This document shows positions 34,343 to 42,745 of a DNA stretch of 64,000 bases, one piece after another. The stretch is from Streptomyces sp. PTY087I2. GTDB lineage: Bacteria > Actinomycetota > Actinomycetes > Streptomycetales > Streptomycetaceae. Within the stretch, counting starts at the first letter, position 1; every line of letters begins with the position of its first letter. Below the pieces are notes generated by a model. The model worked only from the letters and a program-made list of their open reading frames with translations, made no database searches and had not been told where the DNA came from. The position numbers were made by a program, and so were the translations under genes. Location: positions 168,263 to 232,262 of the forward strand of contig NZ_LZRD01000007.1 of NCBI RefSeq assembly GCF_001687325.1, written 5' to 3'.

Positions 34343-35272
34343 ATGACCACCGACACCACCACCGCCGAGCCCACCACCGTGAGCACCCCCGGCGAGACCG
34401 TCCTCGACGCCCGCGGCGTCACGATGCGGTTCGGCGGCCTCACCGCCGTCCGGTCGGTCGACCTCACCGTCAACTCCGGAGAGATCGTCGGCCTCATCGG
34501 CCCCAACGGCGCGGGCAAGACCACCTTCTTCAACTGCCTCACCGGCCTCTACACCCCCACCGAGGGCGAGGTCCGCTACAAGGGCACCGTGCTCCCCGCC
34601 AAATCCTTCAAGATCACGGCGAGCGGCATCGCCCGCACCTTCCAGAACATCCGGCTCTTCTCCAACATGACCGTCCTGGAGAACGTGCTCGTCGGACGCC
34701 ACACCCGCACCAAGGAAGGCCTCTGGTCCGCCCTCCTCCGCGGCCCCGGCTTCCACCGCGCCGAAGCCGAGTCCAAGGCCCGCGCCATGGAACTGCTGGA
34801 GTTCGTCGGCCTGGAGCACAAGGCCGAGCACCTCTCCCGCAACCTCCCCTACGGTGAACAGCGCAAGCTGGAGATCGCCCGCGCCCTCGCCAGCGAGCCC
34901 GGCCTTCTCCTGCTCGACGAGCCCACCGCCGGCATGAACCCGCAGGAGACCCGGGCGGCCGAAGAGCTCATCTTCGCCATCCGCGACAAGGGCATCGCCG
35001 TCCTCGTCATCGAGCACGACATGCGGTTCATCTTCAACCTCTGCGACCGCGTCGCCTGTCTCGTCCAGGGCGAGAAGCTCGTCGAAGGCACCGCCGCCGA
35101 GGTCCAGGGCGACGAGCGCGTCGTCGCCGCCTACCTCGGCGAACCCTTCGAGGGCGACCCGGGCGCGGCCGAGGTCGCCGAGGTCGAAGCCGCCGAAGCC
35201 GCCGCGGCGGAGACCCCCGAGGCCACCCCGGCCGCACCCGGCGAGAGCACCAGCAAGGAGAACGACCGATGA
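34343..35272 (+). CDS. livG: branched-chain amino acid ABC transporter ATPase LivG
   Basis: A 309-residue ATPase with Walker A GLIGPNGAGKTTFFNCLTG (about 53-71), ARTFQNIRLF (LivG-specific Q-loop), signature NLPYGEQRKLEIARAL, Walker B LLLLDEPTAGMNP and switch His in IEHDMRFIF. The C-terminal BCA_ABC_TP segment (AYLGEPF) is followed by an acidic Ala/Glu-rich tail of about 40 residues, longer than usual. Its stop overlaps livF (ATGA). Confidence 0.95.
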   Translation: MTTDTTTAEPTTVSTPGETVLDARGVTMRFGGLTAVRSVDLTVNSGEIVGLIGPNGAGKTTFFNCLTGLYTPTEGEVRYKGTVLPAKSFKITASGIARTFQNIRLFSNMTVLENVLVGRHTRTKEGLWSALLRGPGFHRAEAESKARAMELLEFVGLEHKAEHLSRNLPYGEQRKLEIARALASEPGLLLLDEPTAGMNPQETRAAEELIFAIRDKGIAVLVIEHDMRFIFNLCDRVACLVQGEKLVEGTAAEVQGDERVVAAYLGEPFEGDPGAAEVAEVEAAEAAAAETPEATPAAPGESTSKENDR

Positions 35273-35985
35273 CCGCACTTCTCGAAGTCGAGGACCTGCG
35301 CGTCGCCTACGGCAAGATCGAGGCCGTCAAGGGAATCTCGTTCAAGGTCGAAGAAGGCGAAGTCGTCACGCTCATCGGCACCAACGGCGCCGGCAAGACG
35401 ACCACGCTCCGCACCCTCTCCGGACTGATCAAGCCGCTCGCGGGCCAGATCAAGTTCAACGGCAAGTCCCTGCGCAGGGTCCCGGCCCACCAGGTCGTCT
35501 CCCTCGGGCTCGCCCACTCCCCCGAAGGCCGCCACATCTTCCCCCGCATGACCATCGAGGACAACCTGCGCCTCGGCGCGTTCCTCCGCAAGGACAGCGA
35601 CGGGATCAACAAGGACATCCAGCGCGCCTACGACCTCTTCCCCATCCTCGGGGAACGCCGCAAGCAGGCCGCCGGTACCCTCTCGGGCGGTGAGCAGCAG
35701 ATGCTCGCCATGGGACGCGCCCTGATGTCCCAGCCCAAGCTGCTCATGCTCGACGAGCCCTCCATGGGCCTCTCCCCGATCATGATGCAGAAGATCATGG
35801 CGACCATCACCGAACTGCGCGAGCAGGGCACCACCATCCTGCTCGTCGAGCAGAACGCCCAGGCGGCGCTCTCCCTCGCCAACCACGCGCATGTGATGGA
35901 GATCGGCAGCATCGTCCTCTCCGGCACCGGCCAGGACCTGCTGCACGACGACTCCGTCCGCAAGGCGTACCTGGGCGAGGACTGA
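35269..35985 (+). CDS. livF: branched-chain amino acid ABC transporter ATPase LivF
   Basis: A 238-residue ATPase of normal LivF length: LIGTNGAGKTTTLRTLSGL (Walker A), GLAHSPEGRHIFPRMTIEDNL, signature TLSGGEQQMLAMGRAL, Walker B LLMLDEPSMGLSP and LLVEQNAQAALSLANHAHVME. It pairs with LivG to drive LivHM. It is the last gene of the operon, followed by the terminator at 36003-36040. Confidence 0.96.
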   Translation: MTALLEVEDLRVAYGKIEAVKGISFKVEEGEVVTLIGTNGAGKTTTLRTLSGLIKPLAGQIKFNGKSLRRVPAHQVVSLGLAHSPEGRHIFPRMTIEDNLRLGAFLRKDSDGINKDIQRAYDLFPILGERRKQAAGTLSGGEQQMLAMGRALMSQPKLLMLDEPSMGLSPIMMQKIMATITELREQGTTILLVEQNAQAALSLANHAHVMEIGSIVLSGTGQDLLHDDSVRKAYLGED

Positions 35986-36002
35986 CGCCCCTGCCGTACG
36001 GA

Positions 36003-36040
36003 AGAGGCCCGCACCCGGAATGAACCGGGTGCGGGCCTCT
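36003..36040. terminator. bidirectional terminator between livF and pdtaR
   Basis: A perfect 16-bp stem AGAGGCCCGCACCCGG/CCGGGTGCGGGCCTCT with a 6-nt loop lies between the convergent genes, 17 bases past livF. Confidence 0.92.
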
Positions 36041-36076
36041 CTCGTACATACGCGTACGAATACGTCGTGTACGCGG

Positions 36077-36733
36077 CTACTCGGCCGACTTCTTCTTCTC
36101 CTCGGCGTCCGCGATCAGCGCCTCCGCGAGCTGCTGCATCGACATCCGGCGGTCCATCGACGTCTTCTGGATCCACCGGAACGCGGCCGGCTCGGAGAGC
36201 CCGTAGTCGGTCTGGAGGATGCTCTTGGCCCGGTCCACCAGCTTGCGGGTCTCCAGCCGCTGGGACAGGTCCGCGATCTCGCTCTCCAGCGCCTTCAGCT
36301 CGGCGAACCGGGAGACGGCCATCTCGATGGCGGGCACGACGTCGCTCTTGCTGAACGGCTTCACGAGGTACGCCATGGCCCCGGCGTCCCGGGCCCGCTC
36401 GACGAGGTCGCGCTGCGAGAAGGCGGTGAGCATGAGGACCGGGGCGATGGACTCCTCGGCGATCTTCTCGGCGGCGGAGATCCCGTCGAGGACCGGCATC
36501 TTCACGTCCAGGATGACCAGGTCGGGCTTGTGCTCCCGGGCCAGCTCGACGGCCTGCTGCCCGTCGCCCGCCTCACCGACGACGGAGTAGCCCTCCTCCT
36601 CCAGCATCTCCTTGAGGTCGAGGCGGATGAGGGCCTCGTCCTCGGCGATGACGACGCGGGTCGTCAGCGGCGGGACGTGCGACTTGTCGTCGTCGACGGC
36701 GTCTACGGGCTGGGGCGACTCGGGGGTGGTCAC
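36077..36733 (-). CDS. pdtaR: ANTAR-domain response regulator PdtaR
   Basis: A 218-residue response regulator. The receiver domain (about 25-145) has VVIAEDEALIRLDLKEML, LVILDVKMPVLDGI with the phospho-acceptor Asp at about 76, and VLMLTAFSQRDLV. The ANTAR RNA-binding domain (about 150-208) has LSQRLETRKLVDRAKSILQTDYGLSEPAAFRWIQKTSMDRRMSM. In Actinobacteria it is phosphorylated by PdtaS and binds two-hexaloop terminator RNAs to relieve termination. No PdtaS gene is in this window. Confidence 0.93.
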   Translation of the reverse strand: MTTPESPQPVDAVDDDKSHVPPLTTRVVIAEDEALIRLDLKEMLEEEGYSVVGEAGDGQQAVELAREHKPDLVILDVKMPVLDGISAAEKIAEESIAPVLMLTAFSQRDLVERARDAGAMAYLVKPFSKSDVVPAIEMAVSRFAELKALESEIADLSQRLETRKLVDRAKSILQTDYGLSEPAAFRWIQKTSMDRRMSMQQLAEALIADAEEKKKSAE

Positions 36734-36827
36734 GGGGCTCCTTGATTCAGGGCAGGCGCTGCTGCGAAGCAGCCTACCTACCTGCTGCCGCCTTCTGACA
36801 CCAGGTACACTGCTGATCGGTTACCAC

Positions 36828-36914
36828 GCCGGGTTGGCGCAATTGGTTGACGCGGAGGTCTCAAACACCTCTGTCCGCAAGGACATGTGGGTTCGAATCC
36901 CATACCCGGCACCA
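36828..36914 (+). tRNA. tRNA-Leu (anticodon CAA)
   Basis: An 87-nt class II tRNA with acceptor GCCGGGT/ACCCGGC, discriminator A and encoded CCA (36912-36914). The D-arm has GGTTGAC, the anticodon arm GAGGT-CTCAAAC-ACCTC gives CAA, there is a long variable arm (TGTCCGCAAGGACA) as in tRNA-Leu, and the T-arm is TGGGTTCGAATCCCA. It decodes TTG. Confidence 0.98.
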
Positions 36915-36921
36915 CCGAGGA

Positions 36922-36956
36922 AAAGCGGACGTTCACTTCATGTGAGCGTCCGCTTT
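36922..36956 (+). terminator. hairpin after tRNA-Leu
   Basis: AAAGCGGACGTTCAC/GTGAGCGTCCGCTTT form a 15-bp stem (one G-U pair) with a 5-nt loop, starting 7 bases after the tRNA CCA end and followed by TTT. It faces the convergent pyk gene. Confidence 0.85.
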
Positions 36957-36981
36957 CGCGATGTGAGCGTCCGCTTTCGCG
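36940..36981 (+). repeat. exact tandem 21-bp duplication of the terminator 3' arm
   Basis: ATGTGAGCGTCCGCTTTCGC plus G occurs twice without a gap (36940-36960 and 36961-36981). The second copy repeats the 3' arm of the tRNA terminator, so two alternative hairpins are possible. Confidence 0.95.
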
Positions 36982-37000
36982 CACCGCCATCCCGGGCCGC

Positions 37001-38440
37001 CTACTTCGGGCTGTCGTCCTCGCCGATGTGGTGGACGCGGACCAGGTTCGTGGAGCCGGGGACGCCGGGCGGGGAGCCGGCCGTGATGACGACCACGTCG
37101 CCCTTCGCGCAGCGGCCGATGCGGAGGAGTTCCTCGTCGACCTGGGCGACCATCGCGTCCGTGGAGTCGACCTTCGGGCCGAGGAAGGTCTCGACGCCCC
37201 AGGTGAGGTTGAGCTGGGCGCGGGTGGCTTCGTCGGGGGTGAAGGCGAGGAGCGGGATGGGTGAGCGGTAGCGGGAGAGGCGCTTGACCGTGTCGCCGCT
37301 CTGGGTGAAGGCGACGAGGAACTTCGCGCCGAGGAAGTCGCCCATCTCGGCGGCGGCGCGCGCCACGGCTCCGCCCTGGGTGCGGGGCTTGTTGCGTTCG
37401 GTGAGGGGCGGGAGGCCCTTGGCGAGGAGGTCTTCCTCGGCGGCCTCGACGATGCGGGACATGGTGCGCACGGTCTCGATGGGGTACTTGCCGACGCTGG
37501 TCTCGCCGGAGAGCATCACCGCGTCCGTGCCGTCGATGATCGCGTTGGCGACGTCGGAGGCCTCGGCGCGGGTGGGGCGGGAGTTGTCGATCATCGAATC
37601 GAGCATCTGGGTGGCGACGATGACCGGTTTGGCGTTGCGCTTGGCGAGCTTGATGGCGCGCTTCTGGACGATCGGGACCTGCTCCAGCGGCATTTCGACG
37701 CCGAGATCGCCGCGGGCGACCATGATGCCGTCGAAGGCGGCCACGATGTCGTCGATGTTGTCGACGGCCTGGGGTTTTTCGACCTTGGCGATGACGGGGA
37801 GGCGGCGGCCCTCCTCGTCCATGATCCGGTGGACGTCGTCGATGTCGCGTCCGGTGCGGACGAAGGAGAGGGCGATGATGTCGGCGCCGGTGCGCAGGGC
37901 CCAGCGGAGGTCGTCGATGTCCTTCTCGGAGAGGGCGGGGACGGAGACGGCGACGCCGGGGAGGTTGAGTCCCTTGTTGTCGGAGACCATGCCGCCTTCG
38001 ATGACGGTGGTGTGGACGCGGGGTCCGTCGACTCCGGTGACTTCGAGGGTGACGCGGCCGTCGTCGACGAGGATGCGTTCGCCGGTGGTGACGTCGGCGG
38101 CGAGTCCGTCGTAGGTGGTGCCGCAGATGTCGCCGGTGCCTTCGCCTTCGAGGGGTTCGACGGTGATGGTGAAGGTGTCGCCGCGTTCAAGGAGTACGGG
38201 GCCTTCGCGGAAGCGTCCGAGGCGGATCTTCGGGCCTTGAAGGTCGGCGAGGATGCCGACGCTGCGGCCGGTTTCCTCGGACGCCTTGCGCACGTGGTGG
38301 TAGCGCTCTTCGTGTTCGGCGTAACTGCCGTGGCTGAGGTTGAAGCGGGCGATGTCCATTCCCGCCTCGACCAGGGCCTTGATCTGGTCGTACGAGTCGG
38401 TTGCGGGTCCCAGGGTACAAACGATTTTCGCTCGGCGCAT
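37001..38440 (-). CDS. pyk: pyruvate kinase
   Basis: Pyruvate kinase makes ATP and pyruvate from phosphoenolpyruvate, the last step of glycolysis. The 479-residue protein has RRAKIVCTLGPATDSYDQI, ARFNLSHGSYAEHE, ILADLQGPKIRLGRF, VIAKVEKPQAVDNIDDIV, GIMVARGDLGVEMPLEQVP, TQMLDSMIDNSRPTRAEASDVANAIIDGTDAVMLSGETSVG and the C-terminal allosteric domain. Length is normal. Just upstream of its ATG lies a perfect palindrome (38458-38473), a possible control site. It is convergent with tRNA-Leu. Confidence 0.97.
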   Translation of the reverse strand: MRRAKIVCTLGPATDSYDQIKALVEAGMDIARFNLSHGSYAEHEERYHHVRKASEETGRSVGILADLQGPKIRLGRFREGPVLLERGDTFTITVEPLEGEGTGDICGTTYDGLAADVTTGERILVDDGRVTLEVTGVDGPRVHTTVIEGGMVSDNKGLNLPGVAVSVPALSEKDIDDLRWALRTGADIIALSFVRTGRDIDDVHRIMDEEGRRLPVIAKVEKPQAVDNIDDIVAAFDGIMVARGDLGVEMPLEQVPIVQKRAIKLAKRNAKPVIVATQMLDSMIDNSRPTRAEASDVANAIIDGTDAVMLSGETSVGKYPIETVRTMSRIVEAAEEDLLAKGLPPLTERNKPRTQGGAVARAAAEMGDFLGAKFLVAFTQSGDTVKRLSRYRSPIPLLAFTPDEATRAQLNLTWGVETFLGPKVDSTDAMVAQVDEELLRIGRCAKGDVVVITAGSPPGVPGSTNLVRVHHIGEDDSPK

Positions 38441-38457
38441 ACATCGAGCCTAAACCT

Positions 38458-38473
38458 TACCTACGGGTAGGTA
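38458..38473. promoter_or_regulatory. perfect 16-bp palindrome upstream of pyk
   Basis: TACCTAC-GG-GTAGGTA lies 18 bases before the pyk start codon. On the minus strand TTGAGG followed 17 bases later by TACCTA could be a promoter whose -10 box overlaps the palindrome, so a bound protein would block transcription. Confidence 0.5.
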
Positions 38474-38560
38474 TTTGGCTCCGCATGACACCTCAACAAC
38501 CTTTGGATGAAGGGTTATTGACAAGTGTTGAATTGTGCGCCGGGGTGCTCTGATGAGCGT

Positions 38561-39277
38561 TTATCCGAGGTCCGGCGGGATGAGGGTGAAGGCCGCTTCG
38601 ACCTGGGCGTCGACGTTCTGGCGTACGGGTTCGAGGTCGATCGGGGCCGCTTCGGCGGCGCCTTCCGCGCGGGCGGAGCGGAAGGGCATGGCCCCGCCGT
38701 AGGACGCGGCGGCGAAGGTGGCCCCGCCGACGGCGCCGGTGTCGCCGAGTTCGAGGAGGGCGCCGATGCGGGTGTCCAGGGCCTCGGCGTACTCGCGGGC
38801 GCGCTGGAGCGCTTCCTGGACGGCCTGGCGGCGGGCGGCCGCGTGGTGGGGGGAGGTGGGGCGCAGCGCCCACCAGGGGCCGTCGACGCGGGTGAGTTCC
38901 TGGTCGGCGAGGCGGGCGACGATCTCCCCGAGAACGGTGAAGTCGCTCAGGGTGACGGTGAGTTGGATGCTGCCGTGGTAGGCGCGGATGCGTTCGCCGC
39001 GGCCGTGGCGGGCGAGTTCGGGGCGGATGGTGAGGGTGCCGGTTTCGAGTTTTTCGACGGCGTCGCCGTAGCCCTTGACGAGGTCGAGGGTGGCGGTGTT
39101 GCGGCGGTTGAGGTCGTCGAGGGTGGTGCGCCGGTCGGTGTTGCGGGCGGTGAGGGTGACGGCGATACGGGCGATCTCGGGGTCGACTTCGAGGTGCGCT
39201 TCGCCGCGGACGGTGACGCGGGGGGCCGTGGGGGTGCCGTGGGAGGGGTGGGGTGCGGGGGTGGGGGTGTCGGTCAT
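38561..39277 (-). CDS. SIMPL-domain (DUF541) protein
   Basis: A 238-residue protein of the SIMPL/DUF541 family (BP26-like). It has RVTVRGEAHLEVDPEIARIAVTLTARNTDRRTTLDDLNRR at the start, SIQLTVTLSDFTVLGEIVARLAD in the middle and a C-terminal FTLIPPDLG. There is no obvious signal peptide, unlike many family members, so this one is probably cytoplasmic. Function is unknown; the family is linked to oxidative stress in other bacteria. It lies downstream of pyk on the opposite side of the 120-bp gap and is transcribed in the same direction. Confidence 0.85.
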   Translation of the reverse strand: MTDTPTPAPHPSHGTPTAPRVTVRGEAHLEVDPEIARIAVTLTARNTDRRTTLDDLNRRNTATLDLVKGYGDAVEKLETGTLTIRPELARHGRGERIRAYHGSIQLTVTLSDFTVLGEIVARLADQELTRVDGPWWALRPTSPHHAAARRQAVQEALQRAREYAEALDTRIGALLELGDTGAVGGATFAAASYGGAMPFRSARAEGAAEAAPIDLEPVRQNVDAQVEAAFTLIPPDLG

Positions 39278-39417
39278 GTGTTCACTGTGGCACGGCGGGT
39301 GGCGGTACGGGGTGCCTGTCGGGTGGTCATCAGATCGAAACCTGCGCGGGGTGTTGTGGGCGGTGGTGGCTGGGCCAGAATCTACGCGCGTTGCCGTACT
39401 GAACGAGGAGTGAAGAG

Positions 39418-41244
39418 ATGCCGTTGAACCGTAGGACGTTTCTGGGCCGTTCGGCCGCCGCGGGTGCGGGAGTGGCGATGGCGGGCGGTGCGGTGGCCGG
39501 CTCGGCCGGTGCGGCGCAGGCCACGGGGCACGGCCATGGGCACGGTCACGGACGTCCTCCGAAGCGGTACTCGTTCACCGTGATGGGCACGACCGACCTG
39601 CACGGGAACGTCTTCAACTGGGACTACTTCACGGACAAGGAGTACGACGACTCCGCCCACAACGACGTCGGCCTGGCGAAGATCTCGACGCTGGTGGATC
39701 AGGTGCGCCGGGAGAAGGGCCGCCGGAACACGCTGCTGATCGACGCGGGTGACACGATCCAGGGCACCCAGCTGTCGTACTACTACGCGAAGGTCGACCC
39801 GATCACGGCGCGGCGCGGTCCGGTGCACCCGATGGCGCGGGCGATGAACGCGATCGGTTACGACGCGGCGGCGCTCGGGAACCACGAGTTCAATTACGGC
39901 ATTCCGGTGCTGCGGAAATTCGAGGAGCAGTGCGATTTCCCGCTGCTGGGGGCGAATGCGCTGGACGCGAAGACGTTGCGGCCGGCGTTCGCCCCGTATG
40001 TCATCAAGCGGATGCACACGCCGTGCGGGCGTGATGTGCGGGTGGCGGTGCTGGGGCTGACGAATCCCGGTATCGCGATCTGGGACAAGGCGAATGTGAG
40101 CGGGAAGATGGTGTTCCCGGGTCTGGAGGAGCAGGCCGCGAAGTGGGTGCCGAAGCTGCGGTCGATGGGTGCGGACGTGGTGATCGTGTCGGCGCACTCG
40201 GGTTCCTCGGGGACGTCGTCGTGGGGTGACCAGCTGCCGTACGTGGAGAACGCGGCGGCGCTGGTGGCGGAGCAGGTGCCCGGTATCGACGCGATCCTGG
40301 TGGGCCACGCGCATGTGGAGATCGCGGAGCACTTCGTGACGAACAAGGAGACCGGCAAGCAGGTCGTGCTGTCGGAGCCGGCGAAGTGGGGGCAGCGGCT
40401 GACGCTGTTCGACTTCGACCTGGTGTGGGAGAAGGGCCGCTGGACGGTGGAGAAGGCCGGCTCCCGCGTGCTGAACTCCAACACGGTGCCGGAGGACCCG
40501 AAGGTGACGTCGCTGCTGCGCCGCGAGCACCGCAAGGTGGTGGAGTACGTCAACCAGGTGATCGGTACGTCGGTGGTGGCGATGTCGACGGCGGACGCGC
40601 CGTGGAAGGACGAGCCGATCATCGATCTGATCAACGTGGTGCAGACGGAGACGGTGAAGGCGGCGCTGGCGGGCGGGGAGTACGCGGCGCTGCCGGTGCT
40701 GTCGCAGGCGTCGTGCTTCTCGCGTACGGCGGGGATTCCGGCCGGCGATGTGACGATCAAGGACGCGGCGGGGCTGTATCCGTTCGAGAACACGCTGGAG
40801 GCGCGGCTGATCACGGGTGCCCAGCTGAAGGACTACCTGGAGTATTCGGCGCGGTATTACGTGCAGACGCCGGCGGGCGGTCCGGTGGACACGGCGAAGC
40901 TGACGAACGCGGACGGGATTCCGGACTACAACTACGACGCGGTGTCGGGCGTGACGTACGACGTCGACATCGCGAAGCCGGCGGGTTCGCGGATCGTGGG
41001 GTTGTCGTTCGACGGGAAGCCGATCGACCCGGCGGCGCGGTTCGTGTTCGCGGTGAACAACTACCGGGCGAGCGGCGGCGGGAACTTCCCGCATGTGCCG
41101 GGTGCGCAGCAGCTGTGGGCGGATTCGGACGAGATCCGGAACACGATCATCGGGTGGGTGCGGGAGAAGGGTTCGGTGGACCCGGCGGCGTTCGCTTCGG
41201 TGGGGTGGCGGCTGACGCGTGAGGGGACGCCGGTCTTCCCATAG
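39418..41244 (+). CDS. Tat-exported 5'-nucleotidase / metallophosphatase
   Basis: A 608-residue exported enzyme related to UshA/YfkN. The Tat signal has RRTFLGRSAAAGAGVAMAGG. The metallophosphatase domain has the metal ligands TTDLHGNVFNWDYF, IDAGDTIQGT, LGNHEFNYG, VIVSAHSG and ILVGHAHVEI. The C-terminal 5'-nucleotidase domain contains LINVVQTETVKAALAGGEYAALPVLSQASCF, GDVTIKDAAGLYPFENTL, YVQTPAGGP and FAVNNYRASGGGNFPHV. It probably releases phosphate from extracellular nucleotides or cyclic nucleotides. It starts at ATG 39418 with GAGGAG upstream. No PHO box was identified. Confidence 0.93.
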   Translation: MPLNRRTFLGRSAAAGAGVAMAGGAVAGSAGAAQATGHGHGHGHGRPPKRYSFTVMGTTDLHGNVFNWDYFTDKEYDDSAHNDVGLAKISTLVDQVRREKGRRNTLLIDAGDTIQGTQLSYYYAKVDPITARRGPVHPMARAMNAIGYDAAALGNHEFNYGIPVLRKFEEQCDFPLLGANALDAKTLRPAFAPYVIKRMHTPCGRDVRVAVLGLTNPGIAIWDKANVSGKMVFPGLEEQAAKWVPKLRSMGADVVIVSAHSGSSGTSSWGDQLPYVENAAALVAEQVPGIDAILVGHAHVEIAEHFVTNKETGKQVVLSEPAKWGQRLTLFDFDLVWEKGRWTVEKAGSRVLNSNTVPEDPKVTSLLRREHRKVVEYVNQVIGTSVVAMSTADAPWKDEPIIDLINVVQTETVKAALAGGEYAALPVLSQASCFSRTAGIPAGDVTIKDAAGLYPFENTLEARLITGAQLKDYLEYSARYYVQTPAGGPVDTAKLTNADGIPDYNYDAVSGVTYDVDIAKPAGSRIVGLSFDGKPIDPAARFVFAVNNYRASGGGNFPHVPGAQQLWADSDEIRNTIIGWVREKGSVDPAAFASVGWRLTREGTPVFP

Positions 41245-41260
41245 CGCTGGTTGGTTCGTT

Positions 41261-41294
41261 CGGCCCGGGTCTCCCTCCGTGGGGGCCCGGGCCG
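41261..41294. terminator. bidirectional terminator
   Basis: CGGCCCGGG/CCCGGGCCG form a 9-bp stem, extendable with flanking GTTCG/GTTCG-side bases, around a 16-nt loop. It sits between the convergent nucleotidase and lysine-hydroxylase genes. Confidence 0.7.
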
Positions 41295-41317
41295 TTCGCT
41301 GTCCCGGGGGGCCGGGG

Positions 41318-42745
41318 CTAGAGGGGCTGGCTCAGGGGGACGAGGGCGGGGGCCTGGGTCGGGATTCCGGGTGGTTGGGGCGTGAGGCCGAAGGTGGTGA
41401 AGGCGGTGCGTTCGGGGAGGGGGTAGGGGTTGGCGCCGGTGAGGTTGTTGAGGATGGTGGCGCTGCGCCAGGCGGCGAGGCCGAGGTCGGGGGCGCCGAC
41501 TCCGTGGGTGTGGCGTTCGGCGTTCTGTACGTAGACGTGTCCGGTGACCGTGGGGTCGAGGACCAGGCGGTACTGGTCGTCGATGCGGGGGCGGTGCGAG
41601 GCGTCGCGGCTGAGGTAGGGGGCGAGGCCGCCGAGGACGGCGTCGAGGGGGCGTTCGCGGTAGCCGGTGGCGAGGATGACGGCGTCCGTGGTGAGACGGC
41701 TGCGGATGCCTTGCTGGGTGTGTTCGAGGTGGAGTTCGACGCGGGTGTCGGCGAGGCGTCCTGCGGTACGGACATGGACGCCGGGGGTGAGGGTGGCGTC
41801 GGGCCAGCCGCCGTGGAGGGTGCGGCGGTAGAGCTCGTCGTGGATGGCGGCGATGGTGTCGGCGTCGATGCCTTTGTGGAGCTGCCACTGCCGGGGAACG
41901 AGTTCGTCGCGGGCGGATTCGGGCAGCGCGTGGAAGTAGCGGCTGTAGTCGGGGGTGAAGTGCTCCAGGCCGAGCTTCGAGTACTCCATGGGCGCGAAGG
42001 CCTGGGTGCGGGCGAGCCAGTGGATCTTCTCGGCGCCCTCGGGGCGGGCGCGCAGGAGGTCGAGGAAGATCTCGGCGCCGGACTGGCCGGATCCGATGAC
42101 GGTGATGTGGTCGGCGGCGAGGAGGCGTTCGCGGTGGCGGAGGTAGTCGGCGGAGTGGAGTACGGGGACGGCCTCGGCTTCGGCGAGGGGTCTGAGGGGT
42201 TCGGGGACGAAGGGTTCGGTGCCGATGCCGAGGGCGATGTGGCGGGTGTAGGCGCGGCCGAGTGCTTCGGCTTCGCCGTCGCGGTCGAGCTGGGTGAAGT
42301 CGACCTCGAAGAGGGCGCGTTCGGTGTTCCAGCGGACGGCGTCGACCTGGTGGCCGAAGTGCAGGCCGGGAAGTTGTTCGGTGACCCAGCGGCAGTAGGC
42401 GTCGTACTCGGCCCGTTGGATGTGGAAGCGCTCGGCGAAGTAGAAGGGGAAGAGGCGGTCGCGGGTGCGGAGGTAGTTGAGGAAGCTCCAGGGGCTGGTG
42501 GGGTCGGCGAGGGTGACGAGGTCGGCGAGGAAGGGGACTTGGAGGCTGGCCCCGTCGAGGAGGAGGCCGGGGTGCCAGTGGAAGGCGGGGCGTTGTTCGT
42601 AGAAGGTCGCGGCGAGGGGGCGGGGGTCGCCGGGGGCGGCGGGGATGTGGTGGGCGAGAGCGGCGAGGGAGAGGTTGAACGGGCCGATGCCGATGCCGAC
42701 GAGGTCGTGTGGCTGGTCGGGTTCGTGGGCGGGCCGGTCGGTCAT
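41318..42745 (-). CDS. L-lysine/diamine N-hydroxylase (IucD/SidA/PvdA family)
   Basis: A 475-residue flavin monooxygenase of the N-hydroxylase group that makes hydroxylamine precursors of hydroxamate siderophores. FAD site GIGIGPFNLSLAALA (about 17-31), PVLHSADYLRHRE, NADPH site VIGSGQSGAEIFLDLLRARP, and the substrate motif ILATGYRERPL are intact. The ATG overlaps the stop of the upstream decarboxylase, so the two act together, as desA and desB do in desferrioxamine synthesis: decarboxylation of a diamino acid, then N-hydroxylation of the diamine. No acyltransferase or NIS synthetase lies nearby, and no iron box was found. Confidence 0.88.
   Translation of the reverse strand: MTDRPAHEPDQPHDLVGIGIGPFNLSLAALAHHIPAAPGDPRPLAATFYEQRPAFHWHPGLLLDGASLQVPFLADLVTLADPTSPWSFLNYLRTRDRLFPFYFAERFHIQRAEYDAYCRWVTEQLPGLHFGHQVDAVRWNTERALFEVDFTQLDRDGEAEALGRAYTRHIALGIGTEPFVPEPLRPLAEAEAVPVLHSADYLRHRERLLAADHITVIGSGQSGAEIFLDLLRARPEGAEKIHWLARTQAFAPMEYSKLGLEHFTPDYSRYFHALPESARDELVPRQWQLHKGIDADTIAAIHDELYRRTLHGGWPDATLTPGVHVRTAGRLADTRVELHLEHTQQGIRSRLTTDAVILATGYRERPLDAVLGGLAPYLSRDASHRPRIDDQYRLVLDPTVTGHVYVQNAERHTHGVGAPDLGLAAWRSATILNNLTGANPYPLPERTAFTTFGLTPQPPGIPTQAPALVPLSQPL

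Noticed and set aside
36828..36981. Integration site of a mobile element at tRNA-Leu
   Set aside because: No integrase, excisionase or second att copy of the tRNA 3' end; only a local 21-bp tandem repeat.
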